This document shows positions 35,026 through 43,057 of a stretch of 64,000 nt of DNA, piece by piece (the stretch's first letter is position 1; each line of letters begins with the position of its first letter). The notes below the pieces were generated by a model that saw only the letters and a program-made list of their open reading frames with translations, ran no database searches and was not told the origin of the DNA. The DNA comes from JBGUVL01 sp045134375 (GTDB lineage Bacteria; Bacillota_I; Bacilli_A; Erysipelotrichales; Erysipelotrichaceae), in contig JBGUVL010000035.1 in NCBI GenBank assembly GCA_045134375.1, forward strand, positions 13,714 through 77,713. The letters are read 5' to 3'. A program made the position numbers and the translations under genes.

Positions 35026-35043
35026 AGTTAGATAGTTTTAACT
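35026..35043. promoter_or_regulatory. Likely iron-regulator operator, proximal site
   Basis: The 18 bases read AGTTAG-ATAGTT-TTAACT, a one-base departure from the AGTTAG-N6-CTAACT pattern. It is 70 bases from the distal copy and 70 bases ahead of the peptide gene. Confidence 0.65.
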
Positions 35044-35113
35044 GATAAAGATAGAAAAGACTAGAATAAAAGATAGAAGCATATTATACTGAATAGGAAA
35101 AGAAGGAAATAAG

Positions 35114-35284
35114 ATGAAATGGATTGATATTGGAATTCTACTATTGTGTGTAGGATATTCTCTTGTTGTTATCATTCGTACAAAGCAACGAAAAAAGAAA
35201 AAGCAATGCCATTGCGGATGCGATGCATGTCATGGGTGTATGGTTACAACAAAGTTTTGGCAGAAAAATAAAAATCATGAGTGA
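35114..35284 (+). CDS. FeoB-associated Cys-rich membrane protein (56 aa)
   Basis: The peptide has one N-terminal membrane segment (IDIGILLLCVGYSLVVII), a basic stretch RTKQRKKKKQ and then the cysteine cluster CHCGCDACHGC. This is the pattern of the small FeoB_associated family that usually lies next to feoB and is thought to help iron transfer. GAAGGAAAT precedes ATG 35114. Here it is 27 kb from feoB but lies beside a DtxR-type regulator and behind two operators like that of feo. It converges on that regulator through a shared terminator. Confidence 0.85.
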   Translation: MKWIDIGILLLCVGYSLVVIIRTKQRKKKKQCHCGCDACHGCMVTTKFWQKNKNHE

Positions 35285-35310
35285 TTGTTATTGCTCATGA
35301 TTTTTATTTT
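35269..35310. terminator. Shared terminator of FeoB-associated gene and DtxR-type gene
   Basis: AAAAATCATGAG pairs with CTCATGATTTTT, with T runs beyond both arms. It overlaps the stop of the Cys-rich peptide gene and lies at the end of the opposing regulator gene. Confidence 0.8.
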
Positions 35311-35663
35311 GTATAATTTGTTATTTTCTGAAACGTTTCTTCACTGATAATATGTTCAATTTTACAAGCATCCTTTTCCGCATTTTCCTCAGATACTTGT
35401 AATACATTCTTTAAAAAAGCGCGAATCGTCTTATGGCGGTGGAAAATTTCTTCTGCCATGTCTCTTCCTGCTGGGGTCAAACGAATGTCACCATAGGCTT
35501 CCTGCTCAATCAACCCTTTTTCTTTTAACACGTTCATTGCTTTATTTACGCTAGGTTTGGAAACCTTCAACATTTTAGCAACATCAATCGAACGAACTTT
35601 TCCGCTTTCGGAAAGAATCACAACCGTCTCTAAATAATCTTCTAATGATTCTCCAAGCAGCAT
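35304..35663 (-). CDS. DtxR/MntR-family metalloregulator, likely iron-responsive
   Basis: This 119-residue repressor has an N-terminal winged helix (residues 5-65, recognition SKPSVNKAMNVLKEKGLI) and a dimer and metal-binding domain, without the SH3 domain of DtxR. Likely metal ligands are Asp9, Glu12, His77, Cys100, Glu103 and His104. The C-x2-E-H triad matches the iron sensors DtxR and IdeR, where MntR has Glu at the cysteine position, while Asp9 is MntR-like. Its gene lies beside an iron-transport peptide whose operators match that of feo, so it probably controls both. Confidence 0.85.
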   Translation of the reverse strand: MLLGESLEDYLETVVILSESGKVRSIDVAKMLKVSKPSVNKAMNVLKEKGLIEQEAYGDIRLTPAGRDMAEEIFHRHKTIRAFLKNVLQVSEENAEKDACKIEHIISEETFQKITNYTK

Positions 35664-35707
35664 AACCTCACCTCATTTTTTTTATTATAACATTATCCAT
35701 TGCTACA

Positions 35708-36058
35708 TTACAAAAGATTTTTATAATCGTCTTCTTTGAATCCTAGCAAAATGAGATCATCATTTACTAAAAGGGGACGTTTGATCAACATTCCTTCGCT
35801 ACTTAATAAAGATAATTGTTCCTCTTCACTCATCGTAGGAAGTTTTTCTTTTAAATGATTTTCCTTGTAGAGTTTTCCACTTGTATTGAAAAATTTCTTT
35901 AATGGTAGTCCACTTTTTTGATAAATGGCTTTTAATGCGTTTTTGTCTGGATGTTCCTTTACAATATCTTTCTCTAGAAACTCAATATTATGTGTAGTAA
36001 GCCATTTGATTGCCTTTTTACAGGTAGAACAGTTTTTGTAACAGTAAATTGTTAACAT
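35708..36058 (-). CDS. Spx/ArsC-family thioredoxin-fold protein
   Basis: This roughly 116-residue protein has the ArsC/Spx/MgsR fold, with the CSTCKKA redox motif near the N-terminus, KDIVKEHPDKNALKAI, and the C-terminal MLIKRPLLVNDDLILLGF segment typical of YffB/ArsC-like proteins. The residue that follows in true Spx for RNA polymerase contact is not evident, so a reductase-like role is as likely as regulation. ATG 36058 is chosen, as GAGG lies eight bases upstream; the GTG nine bases before it lacks spacing. Confidence 0.87.
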   Translation of the reverse strand: MLTIYCYKNCSTCKKAIKWLTTHNIEFLEKDIVKEHPDKNALKAIYQKSGLPLKKFFNTSGKLYKENHLKEKLPTMSEEEQLSLLSSEGMLIKRPLLVNDDLILLGFKEDDYKNLL

Positions 36059-36185
36059 TGAAATCACCTCGCTTCTAGTTTATCTTATTTCTTTAAAAAA
36101 GAAAATTCGTATGACCACTTGTGGTATCGAATTGTGATATACTATTATTATTAGTGATATAAATATAACTTGGAGAGATAGAGAA

Positions 36186-36356
36186 ATGGGTAGGTACAAA
36201 GAAATTATTCAAATGCTTGGGTTTGAAGACGACCGTTATATTTTGGAAAAAAAGGGAATTCAAGAATGGATCAAACAGTGTGGAGAAGATAACGTATATG
36301 AGGAATGTAGAAAAATAGTTGCCAATAATAGAAAGAAATTGAAAAAAGTGAAATGA
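36186..36356 (+). CDS. Small basic protein, 56 aa, unknown
   Basis: A frame from ATG 36186 (GGAGAGA upstream) encodes MGRYKEIIQMLGFEDDRYIL and continues in a helical, charged style to a lysine-rich end KKLKKVK. A promoter-like TTGTGA (36132) and TGATAT (36155) with 17-base spacing precede it. No membrane segment is seen. I recognise no family. Composition and upstream signals make it a plausible real small gene. Confidence 0.5.
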   Translation: MGRYKEIIQMLGFEDDRYILEKKGIQEWIKQCGEDNVYEECRKIVANNRKKLKKVK

Positions 36357-36424
36357 TATTACGGTATGACAATATTGTTGTATAATAGATATCATGAAGG
36401 AGAAAAGCAGAGGCTTTTAGTGAA

Positions 36425-36631
36425 ATGATGCGAAAAAAGATTAATTTGTCATCCTTTAGCGGAGGAATTCTAGCAGGGGGGATTGTGATTACGATAGGAA
36501 ATATCCCTGTGGTATTAGAAACAGGATATTATGTCGGTTTAATAGCGGGCATTATGATTGGTTTTCTAGGGGTTGTTATGGTTATCTTTACAAATCGAAA
36601 GAATCAAGATAAAAACAGAAGGAAATCCTAA
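36425..36631 (+). CDS. Small two-pass membrane protein, 68 aa
   Basis: The protein has two hydrophobic segments (about residues 13-33 and 36-56) with a glycine-rich first helix, and a basic tail NRKNQDKNRRKS. No family is recognised. The first codon pair is Met-Met, and the exact start is uncertain by one codon. It ends in a strong terminator shared with the opposing amidohydrolase operon. Confidence 0.6.
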   Translation: MMRKKINLSSFSGGILAGGIVITIGNIPVVLETGYYVGLIAGIMIGFLGVVMVIFTNRKNQDKNRRKS

Positions 36632-36652
36632 TTTGGATTTCCTTCTGCTTTT
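36617..36652. terminator. Terminator shared by small membrane protein and amidohydrolase operon
   Basis: AGAAGGAAATCC pairs perfectly with GGATTTCCTTCT over six bases, followed by a T-rich run. It lies at the 3' ends of two converging genes. Confidence 0.8.
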
Positions 36653-37811
36653 ATTTTGATTCTAATTGATAGGCGATTTCTCCGTCAATAATGGTATATA
36701 AGACTTTTGCATCGGTATCTAGTGCTGGGGTTTTATCAAAAATAACAAGATCTGCATCTTTGCCGATTTTGATACTTCCTATGCGATCGTCACATCGAGC
36801 AATTTTTGCTGCATTGATCGTTATCATTTTTAATGCTGTTTCGACATCCAATCCATGACGTACCGCTTCCCCTGCTTCGGTAACAATCATATATGGGTGG
36901 AACACAGGGCCATCTGTCATTATGGCACAGGTGACACCTTTGTCGTTCAATAATTTTAAACATTCGGGATCAACTTTACAGCCTTCTCCTCCAAAGAGTG
37001 GACCGGAAAGTGGTCCCCAAATAACTTGTGCTCCACTTTCTGCGATTTCATCAATAAAATCAGAAGAGCCAAAGGCATGGTCAAGAGTAAGATCAAATCC
37101 ATACTCTTTCTTCCATCGCAATAAAGAAAGCATATCATGCTGATAAGAGTGAACTTTAAGTGGAATTTTTCTTTCTAATACCAAAAGACCATGTTCCATA
37201 GCCGCATCATAAGGAGGCATCTTTTCAGGATCGTCTGCCGCTGCTGCCTTTTTCTTCTGATATTCTTTTACGGATTCAAAGAAATCAATAAAGATTTGTG
37301 CAACACCAATTCTTGACATAGGGAGCTGTTCTCTTGGTCCATAGACTCCTTTCGGATTAACGCCCATAGCTGCTTTTAAAGCACAAGGATGTTTGATGAT
37401 GCGTTCATCATAACTTTTTCCATAAGATTTCATTGCGAGTACCAACCCACAAATTGCATTCCCGCTTCCAGGAGCAATGATGCTTGTGGTTATGCCATCT
37501 CGCAGACATTCCTGGAAGGATGGTGAGTCCTTATCGATACCATAGTAAATATCAAGCTGTGCTGTATTTGGAGAGGTCATTTCATTGCAATCCTGTGCCC
37601 CGGTATCGATGTGGAAAGTACCGATGTGAGAATGGGCATCAACAATACCAGGAATTACGATCTTACCGCAAGCATCAATGATTTGGGCATCATCGCAGCT
37701 TAAATTAGAGCCGATTTCTTGAATTTTTCCATCCTTAATTAAAATATCGCAAGAAGGAAGGATTCCTTCTTTTTCCATGGTATAAACCGTTGCGTTTTTT
37801 ATATGAAGCAT
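36651..37811 (-). CDS. Metal-dependent amidohydrolase (cog1228 type), catalytically intact
   Basis: This 386-residue TIM-barrel hydrolase belongs to the imidazolonepropionase/Xaa-dipeptidase-like group. Metal ligands are present: His60 and His62 (DAHSH), His221 (KVHSYQ), His245 (LDHAFG) and Asp300 (MTDGP). Known relatives cleave dipeptides or cyclic amides. It is the last gene of the left operon, after a catalytically dead paralogue that overlaps it by 13 bases, and downstream of two M14 carboxypeptidases. This order suggests it hydrolyses a small product of peptide breakdown. No signal peptide is seen. Confidence 0.9.
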   Translation of the reverse strand: MLHIKNATVYTMEKEGILPSCDILIKDGKIQEIGSNLSCDDAQIIDACGKIVIPGIVDAHSHIGTFHIDTGAQDCNEMTSPNTAQLDIYYGIDKDSPSFQECLRDGITTSIIAPGSGNAICGLVLAMKSYGKSYDERIIKHPCALKAAMGVNPKGVYGPREQLPMSRIGVAQIFIDFFESVKEYQKKKAAAADDPEKMPPYDAAMEHGLLVLERKIPLKVHSYQHDMLSLLRWKKEYGFDLTLDHAFGSSDFIDEIAESGAQVIWGPLSGPLFGGEGCKVDPECLKLLNDKGVTCAIMTDGPVFHPYMIVTEAGEAVRHGLDVETALKMITINAAKIARCDDRIGSIKIGKDADLVIFDKTPALDTDAKVLYTIIDGEIAYQLESK

Positions 37812-38953
37812 TTCATTTCATCTCCTTTGCGATAAATTACTTTTCCATTGCTCAGTGTTAACTGCAAAACAGCAGCGTAGGTCTTGATTGGATGATCACT
37901 GTAAATGGTAAGGTCAGCTCTTTTTCCTGCTTCAATGGTTCCTAATTTATCATCAACACCTAAAACTTTTGCGGTGTTGCTAGTCATCATCTTGATGACC
38001 GCTTCTTCATCATGACATACTTTGTACATGCTGATACCATTCCATAGAACATCTTCACGGGAAATCATTGCACCAGAGCAATTGGAAGCAAGAGCAACTA
38101 TCACTCCTTTTTTATGCAAGTCATAAAGGAAGGAACGATCCAATTCATCAGCGTAAGGATCAAATCCACTGTCGTCATTATTAACGATAATCGAAATGTT
38201 ACGATCGAGGATTTCTTGTTCGCTATCTTTGATTCCATAACCACTGCAGAGAACTAAATCAACATCATAATCTTTTAATGCATGCAGTACTCCATTGACT
38301 TCCATTGATGTTTGTGCACAAACAAACAATGGCATTTTTTTATCTAGCATCTCTTTGATTGCTGCTTTCTTTGGGTTTCTTCCTTCTTTTTCTACATCGT
38401 ATTCGCTTGCCTCTTTTAAATTCTGTTCCAACAAGGAGAAAATACCCATGTGAGTGCTTGGTATGATATTTTTTGCGCCATAATATTTTATTACAGAATC
38501 AGAAACACAGGCTTTTAATCCTGCTTTCTCCTTGATGCACATGGCAAATGGATTGATTCCATCGACATCAAATACCCCCATCATTCCACCAAAAAGATTC
38601 GTGCTGCTTGGTGCTACACCAACGGAAGTAATGCCAAAAGCTCCTAATTGTTGGCGGGTAATTCCACGTCCATTGAATGCATATACAACATTCATTTCAG
38701 GGGTAATTACATTGGTGTGTTCATCGTTATCTTCTGCATTTCCACGAATTTCTCTACCAGGACCAAGGATTCCCCAGTTACTCATTGGATCAATAAATCC
38801 AGGGAAGACGTGTTGTCCGCTTGCATCGTAAGTTTCTCCATCAAAATCAATGGTAGGAGCAACTTTTGAAATCGTATTACCATCAATTAGAATGTCGCCT
38901 TGGAACACATGTTCAAGACCATCATGAATCGTTGCGTTTTTAATACAAAACAT
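37799..38953 (-). CDS. Amidohydrolase-fold pseudoenzyme paired with the active paralogue
   Basis: The 384-residue protein aligns end to end with its neighbour (CIKNATI start, ASGQHVFPGFIDP, LGTIEAGKRADLTIYSD), yet every metal ligand is replaced. The HxH pair becomes Met57 and Asn59 (DPMSNWG), the two later histidines become Cys212 (FVCAQT) and Cys236 (VLCSGYG), and the metal Asp becomes Asn291 (ASNCSG). The frame is intact and the fold appears conserved, so it is kept for a non-catalytic task. A mixed complex with the active enzyme is the simplest idea, given the overlapping genes. Confidence 0.88.
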   Translation of the reverse strand: MFCIKNATIHDGLEHVFQGDILIDGNTISKVAPTIDFDGETYDASGQHVFPGFIDPMSNWGILGPGREIRGNAEDNDEHTNVITPEMNVVYAFNGRGITRQQLGAFGITSVGVAPSSTNLFGGMMGVFDVDGINPFAMCIKEKAGLKACVSDSVIKYYGAKNIIPSTHMGIFSLLEQNLKEASEYDVEKEGRNPKKAAIKEMLDKKMPLFVCAQTSMEVNGVLHALKDYDVDLVLCSGYGIKDSEQEILDRNISIIVNNDDSGFDPYADELDRSFLYDLHKKGVIVALASNCSGAMISREDVLWNGISMYKVCHDEEAVIKMMTSNTAKVLGVDDKLGTIEAGKRADLTIYSDHPIKTYAAVLQLTLSNGKVIYRKGDEMKCFI

Positions 38954-38974
38954 AGTTTATTTCTTCCTTTCTAT

Positions 38975-40345
38975 CTATTTCATTCCTAATGCTAACAGAG
39001 CGCTTTCCATTTGTACGGAAACTAATTTACGAATTGGAATCGGTTGACATGGCACGGCTTCTTCAATCTTAGCACATTCGGTTTTTAGATAGGATTGAGC
39101 ATCCGCGATAATGTTCTGCATCTTCGTGATGACAGAATCCTCTTGTGTCATTTCGATGGTTTCTTTTGCTGCAGTGATGACCATTCCAAAAGCAAGTAGC
39201 ATATACCACGGAGTTCCATATAGGGAATCGAATCGACTCGCTGCCGTACATGGAATGTCGTATTGTTCCGGATGTGCTTCCATCAATGCTAATTCCGCAT
39301 TTTTATAATCCCCTTTATCTTCGATTCGATCTTGTAAAGCAACCATGCAAGAGGAAGTAAGATCAGCGTATTCCATTAGTGGTGTAACCAGCTTTTTCAA
39401 TTCCTCATTGATTCGCTCACGAATTTCATATCCTTTTAGGACCGCTTCTTTTCGAGTCATGGTAGGGTCGATTGTTAAATCGTTGCTAGCAGGACAGAAG
39501 AAATATGGCATTTCACAAATCAATACAAAAGCATTCTTGTTAACGGTGTCTAGATAGTCCGCCGAACAACCGCCACCTTTCATTATTTCAGCAGGGTCTT
39601 TATCTAAGTTATCGGCGTAGTAATCATAGGAAGCCGCCGATTGTGGTAATTCATAAATAGCATCTTTGAAGGTTTGACAGAATGGAACTTCTGGTTCTCC
39701 AAGATTCAATGGAAGATTGACCCGCTCAGCCGCAGTAGCTAAATGTTCTACTATCGATGGTTGGTTTTTGTTAACGTACCAATAAACCCCACCGAAACTG
39801 GAATTATGAAGCGAATACATGAAGTCTGGGTGAACTTCATCAATCACTTTCATAATGGCTTTGGTTTCTGGCAATGCTTGATCAAAATGATAAGTCTTAT
39901 AGTGGAAAGGGAAGGTCCATTCCACCTGTTGATTAGAAGCAGGTCGGAAGAAGTTAGAAGCATAGTTCTCATAAGTAAAAGGGCCCTTTAACCAACCATT
40001 ATTTAAATTCAAACCATCTGGATCGACGCATTTAATAATGTGAAAAGTAGTATCTAATTCCGCTAATAATGCCTCGTTTTCACATAAAATAGTACAAAGG
40101 TGTTCCAGCATCATTGCGCCAATTGGTTCGTTTGGATGTGGGCAACCAAAAATTAATGCTTTTCTTTTCCCACGGCCAATCTTAATGCGATAGATTGGGT
40201 GTTTTTTTCGACTTTCCCCTACTTGATCGACTTGGATACGATCGGGATAGCGTTGCTGTAAAGCAAACGTGTTTTGGTCCATTTCATCAACGGTTAAGAA
40301 ACTGTCAATTTCTGGAATTTGTTTTAATACATCTTCAATTTTCAT
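38975..40345 (-). CDS. M14 family zinc carboxypeptidase, paralogue B
   Basis: This 456-residue cytoplasmic protein has the M14 zinc site: His70 and Glu73 in GCPHPNEPIG, His180 in MYSLHNSSFGG, and the catalytic Glu278 in LICEMPYF. NFFRP (131-135) may hold the substrate-carboxylate arginine. A C-terminal helical part of about 150 residues is shared by the three paralogues here. It overlaps the upstream paralogue A by 11 bases. Related M14 enzymes such as MpaA cut gamma-glutamyl-DAP bonds of murein peptides; the substrate here is not known. Confidence 0.88.
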   Translation of the reverse strand: MKIEDVLKQIPEIDSFLTVDEMDQNTFALQQRYPDRIQVDQVGESRKKHPIYRIKIGRGKRKALIFGCPHPNEPIGAMMLEHLCTILCENEALLAELDTTFHIIKCVDPDGLNLNNGWLKGPFTYENYASNFFRPASNQQVEWTFPFHYKTYHFDQALPETKAIMKVIDEVHPDFMYSLHNSSFGGVYWYVNKNQPSIVEHLATAAERVNLPLNLGEPEVPFCQTFKDAIYELPQSAASYDYYADNLDKDPAEIMKGGGCSADYLDTVNKNAFVLICEMPYFFCPASNDLTIDPTMTRKEAVLKGYEIRERINEELKKLVTPLMEYADLTSSCMVALQDRIEDKGDYKNAELALMEAHPEQYDIPCTAASRFDSLYGTPWYMLLAFGMVITAAKETIEMTQEDSVITKMQNIIADAQSYLKTECAKIEEAVPCQPIPIRKLVSVQMESALLALGMK

Positions 40346-41735
40346 TTTTGTTATCCTCCTTTTTATCTAGATTTTCTAATACAATAAAGGCGCTTTCCAT
40401 CTGTACTTGTACTAGGGTACGGATAGGAATTGGTTGACAAGGAATCTGTTGATTGATGCGAGTGCATTCTTGGTTTACAAAATGTTGGCATTCTTCGATC
40501 ATCTGCAATAACTCAACTTTAGCTTTCTGGTTATTGGTATTTGCTAGGGTTTCCTTTGCGCAACCAATCAACATTCCAAAGGCAAGAAGTGCGTACCATG
40601 GAGAAGCAATCAAGGAATCGAATTCGCTTGCTTTTGTAACAGGAACATTGAATTCTTCTGGTTGCTCATCCATAAGTGATAATTGCGCTTTTTTCGCATC
40701 ATCATTCGCATCAGCATACATAGCTAGTGCTTGCATATACATACTTTTTTGATCCGCATAAGACTGTAGTTTCGTATAGTATGCGATTGTTTTTTGTACG
40801 ATTCGATCTCTTTCCTCGAATCCTTTTAAAATGGCTTCTCTACGTGTCATCGTGGTAGAAAAGGAGAGATCGCTGCTTTCTGGACAATAGAAGTAAGGTT
40901 CTTCGCACATCATGACAAAGGCATCCGGATTTATCGTGTTGATATAATCCAATGAAGAACCGCCACATACCATATAATCACAAGGGTTGCCATCTAAATT
41001 TTTTTCATAGTAATCGTAATACTGAGTCGCTTGTAAAAATTCATAGATGGAAGGAGCAAACGTTTTCGAAAAAGCACATTCTGGTTCTCCTAAATGCAAT
41101 GGCAAATTTGCTCGCTTTGCCGTCGCTGGAAGTTGATCGATAATTTCCTTGCGATTATGACTTACATAGAAATAAACTCCGCCAAAACTAGAATTGTGTA
41201 AGGTATAGACAAAATCAGGTTTTAATTGTTCCATTAAATTCATAATGGCTTTGGTTTCTGGGATGGGTTTCTCAAAAGAATATTCTTTATAATGAATAGG
41301 AAAGGTCCATTCGACTTGTGCTGTAGAATTCGGGCGAAAGAAATGAGAGGCGTAATTTTCATAAGTAAAAGGCCCTTTTAACCAACCCTTATTTAAATTG
41401 AAACCATCCGGATCCACACACTTAATAATATAGAAAGTGGTATCCAGTTCTTTTAGAAAATCCGGATTTTGACAAAGTATATGAGAGAGTTGCTCCAACA
41501 TCATTGCCCCGATTGGTTCATTGGGATGCGGGCAGCCATACATCAAAGCTTTTCTTTTACCATTTCCAATCGTTAAACAGTAAAGAGGGTGCTGCTTTCT
41601 ACTTTCTCCGATTTTGGTGATCGCAACTAATTCTGGATATGTTTTCGCTAGTTGCAGCGTACTTTTATCCATTTCCTCCACGGTAAGGAAAGCATCAATA
41701 TCAGGGATCTGATTCAGTATTTCATTTCGATTCAT
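40335..41735 (-). CDS. M14 family zinc carboxypeptidase, paralogue A
   Basis: First gene of the left operon, 466 residues, and closely related to paralogue B along its whole length. Zinc and catalytic residues are at His70, Glu73, His180 (YTLHNSSFGG) and Glu278 (MMCEEPYF). It has no signal peptide, so it would act on imported peptides. It overlaps the next gene and should be coexpressed with it. The start follows GGAGTGG, and its promoter must lie in the 332-base region shared with the opp operon. Confidence 0.88.
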   Translation of the reverse strand: MNRNEILNQIPDIDAFLTVEEMDKSTLQLAKTYPELVAITKIGESRKQHPLYCLTIGNGKRKALMYGCPHPNEPIGAMMLEQLSHILCQNPDFLKELDTTFYIIKCVDPDGFNLNKGWLKGPFTYENYASHFFRPNSTAQVEWTFPIHYKEYSFEKPIPETKAIMNLMEQLKPDFVYTLHNSSFGGVYFYVSHNRKEIIDQLPATAKRANLPLHLGEPECAFSKTFAPSIYEFLQATQYYDYYEKNLDGNPCDYMVCGGSSLDYINTINPDAFVMMCEEPYFYCPESSDLSFSTTMTRREAILKGFEERDRIVQKTIAYYTKLQSYADQKSMYMQALAMYADANDDAKKAQLSLMDEQPEEFNVPVTKASEFDSLIASPWYALLAFGMLIGCAKETLANTNNQKAKVELLQMIEECQHFVNQECTRINQQIPCQPIPIRTLVQVQMESAFIVLENLDKKEDNKNEN

Positions 41736-42076
41736 ATTTTATCCACTCCATTCTTCAATTAACCCGTAAATAGCAATTTGAAAAAGGTCTTTATTTCATG
41801 GATGGTAAAAAAGTATTTTTTCTTTTCTCCCATTATGATGACCCTATGCAAATTGTGGGATAATTCATCACTTATCACCCCGTAATGAATCCGCTTACGA
41901 AACTATTCTAACACAATCCTTATTTTGTGAAATAGCTTTTCGAATAAAATGTAACATTTTCAAAAAATAATGTAAAAATATGTGTAAAATCGAAAAGAAA
42001 ACCTTTTCAAATGGAAAATATAATATTATAATGTAACATATTGAAGACTTAAGCAAAGTATTGAGGAGTGAAAAAC
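41736..42076. promoter_or_regulatory. Divergent control region between M14/amidohydrolase and opp operons
   Basis: This A+T-rich region of about 330 bases feeds both operons. It contains a 15-base near-palindrome AAAATGT-A-ACATTTT-like element at 41946-41960 and a second ATGT-A-ACAT at 42031-42039. TATAAT-like sequence lies at 42019-42032, suited to the opp direction. No gene is present. The shared element suggests both operons answer to one regulator, which is not encoded beside them. Confidence 0.55.
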
Positions 42077-43042
42077 ATGAAAAAATTTCTAGCAAAACGA
42101 CTCGGTTCAGGGACTTTGGCAATCATGTTTTCGATCGTGTTTAATTTTATCATTATACGATTGGCGCCAGGGGATCCTGCTACATTATTGGCTGGAAAAG
42201 ATAACCCAAATCCAGAAATGATTGCTGCAATTCGTGCTCGTTATGGATTGGATAAATCAATTTTGGAACAGCTTGGGGTTTATATTAATCAATTATTACA
42301 TTTTGATTTGGGATTTTCCTATACTAGTAATCGAAGTGTTTGGACGATGATTGCAGAGCGATTAGGACCAACCTTTATGATTGCGTTGACAGGAACGATT
42401 ATTGCAGCGGTGATTGGAACGATGATCGGTGTTTACGCAGCCAGAAAGAAGGGATCCTTTATTGATCAGGCAATCTGTTCGGTTTCTTATCTATTTGACT
42501 CTACTCCAAGTTTCTGGCTAGGGTTGATGTTAATTCTTTTGTTCTCTTCGGTTCTTGGATTGTTCCCAACTTCAGGAATGTATTCATTAAGAGGAAATTA
42601 CACGGGAATGCGCTATGTGTTGGATGTTGCAAAACACACTTTCCTACCGGTATTAACATTGGTATTGTTGAACATTCCTTATTATTTTAGAATTGCAAGA
42701 AGTTCCGTGCTTCAAGTCATGAGTGAAGATTTTATTATGACACTTCGAGCTACTGGAATGCCAGAGAAGAAAATCTTTAATAAATATGTACTTCGTAATG
42801 CGATTATTCCTACAATTACCGTATTTGGAATCAATCTTGCTTATATGGTAACGGGTGTTGCGATGATTGAAATTGTATTCGCATGGCCTGGAATGGGTCG
42901 ATTGATGCTAGATTCCATCACAAAACGTGATTATCCTGTGGTATCTGGAATTTATCTAGTATTATCGATTTCCGTGGCTTTTGGTATGATTCTTGTTGAT
43001 ATCGTATATGCATTAGTAGATCCGCGTATTCGATTAGAGTAG
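42077..43042 (+). CDS. Oligopeptide ABC transporter permease OppB/DppB-like
   Basis: This 321-residue membrane permease begins MKKFLAKRLGSGTLAIMFSI and has six membrane segments. The conserved EAA loop reads LRATGMPEKKIFNKYVLRNA. It has the normal length and pattern of OppB/DppB. ATG 42077 is preferred, with GAGGAG eight bases upstream; the GTG at 42068 lies inside that site. It is the first gene of the right operon. Confidence 0.93.
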   Translation: MKKFLAKRLGSGTLAIMFSIVFNFIIIRLAPGDPATLLAGKDNPNPEMIAAIRARYGLDKSILEQLGVYINQLLHFDLGFSYTSNRSVWTMIAERLGPTFMIALTGTIIAAVIGTMIGVYAARKKGSFIDQAICSVSYLFDSTPSFWLGLMLILLFSSVLGLFPTSGMYSLRGNYTGMRYVLDVAKHTFLPVLTLVLLNIPYYFRIARSSVLQVMSEDFIMTLRATGMPEKKIFNKYVLRNAIIPTITVFGINLAYMVTGVAMIEIVFAWPGMGRLMLDSITKRDYPVVSGIYLVLSISVAFGMILVDIVYALVDPRIRLE

Positions 43043-43057
43043 TAGGAGATGAGAAGT

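Noticed and set aside
36123..36395. A minus-strand frame of 100 codons in this stretch
   Set aside because: Its translation is rich in Phe, Ser and Ile with no ribosome site, as expected from the reverse of the small plus-strand gene.
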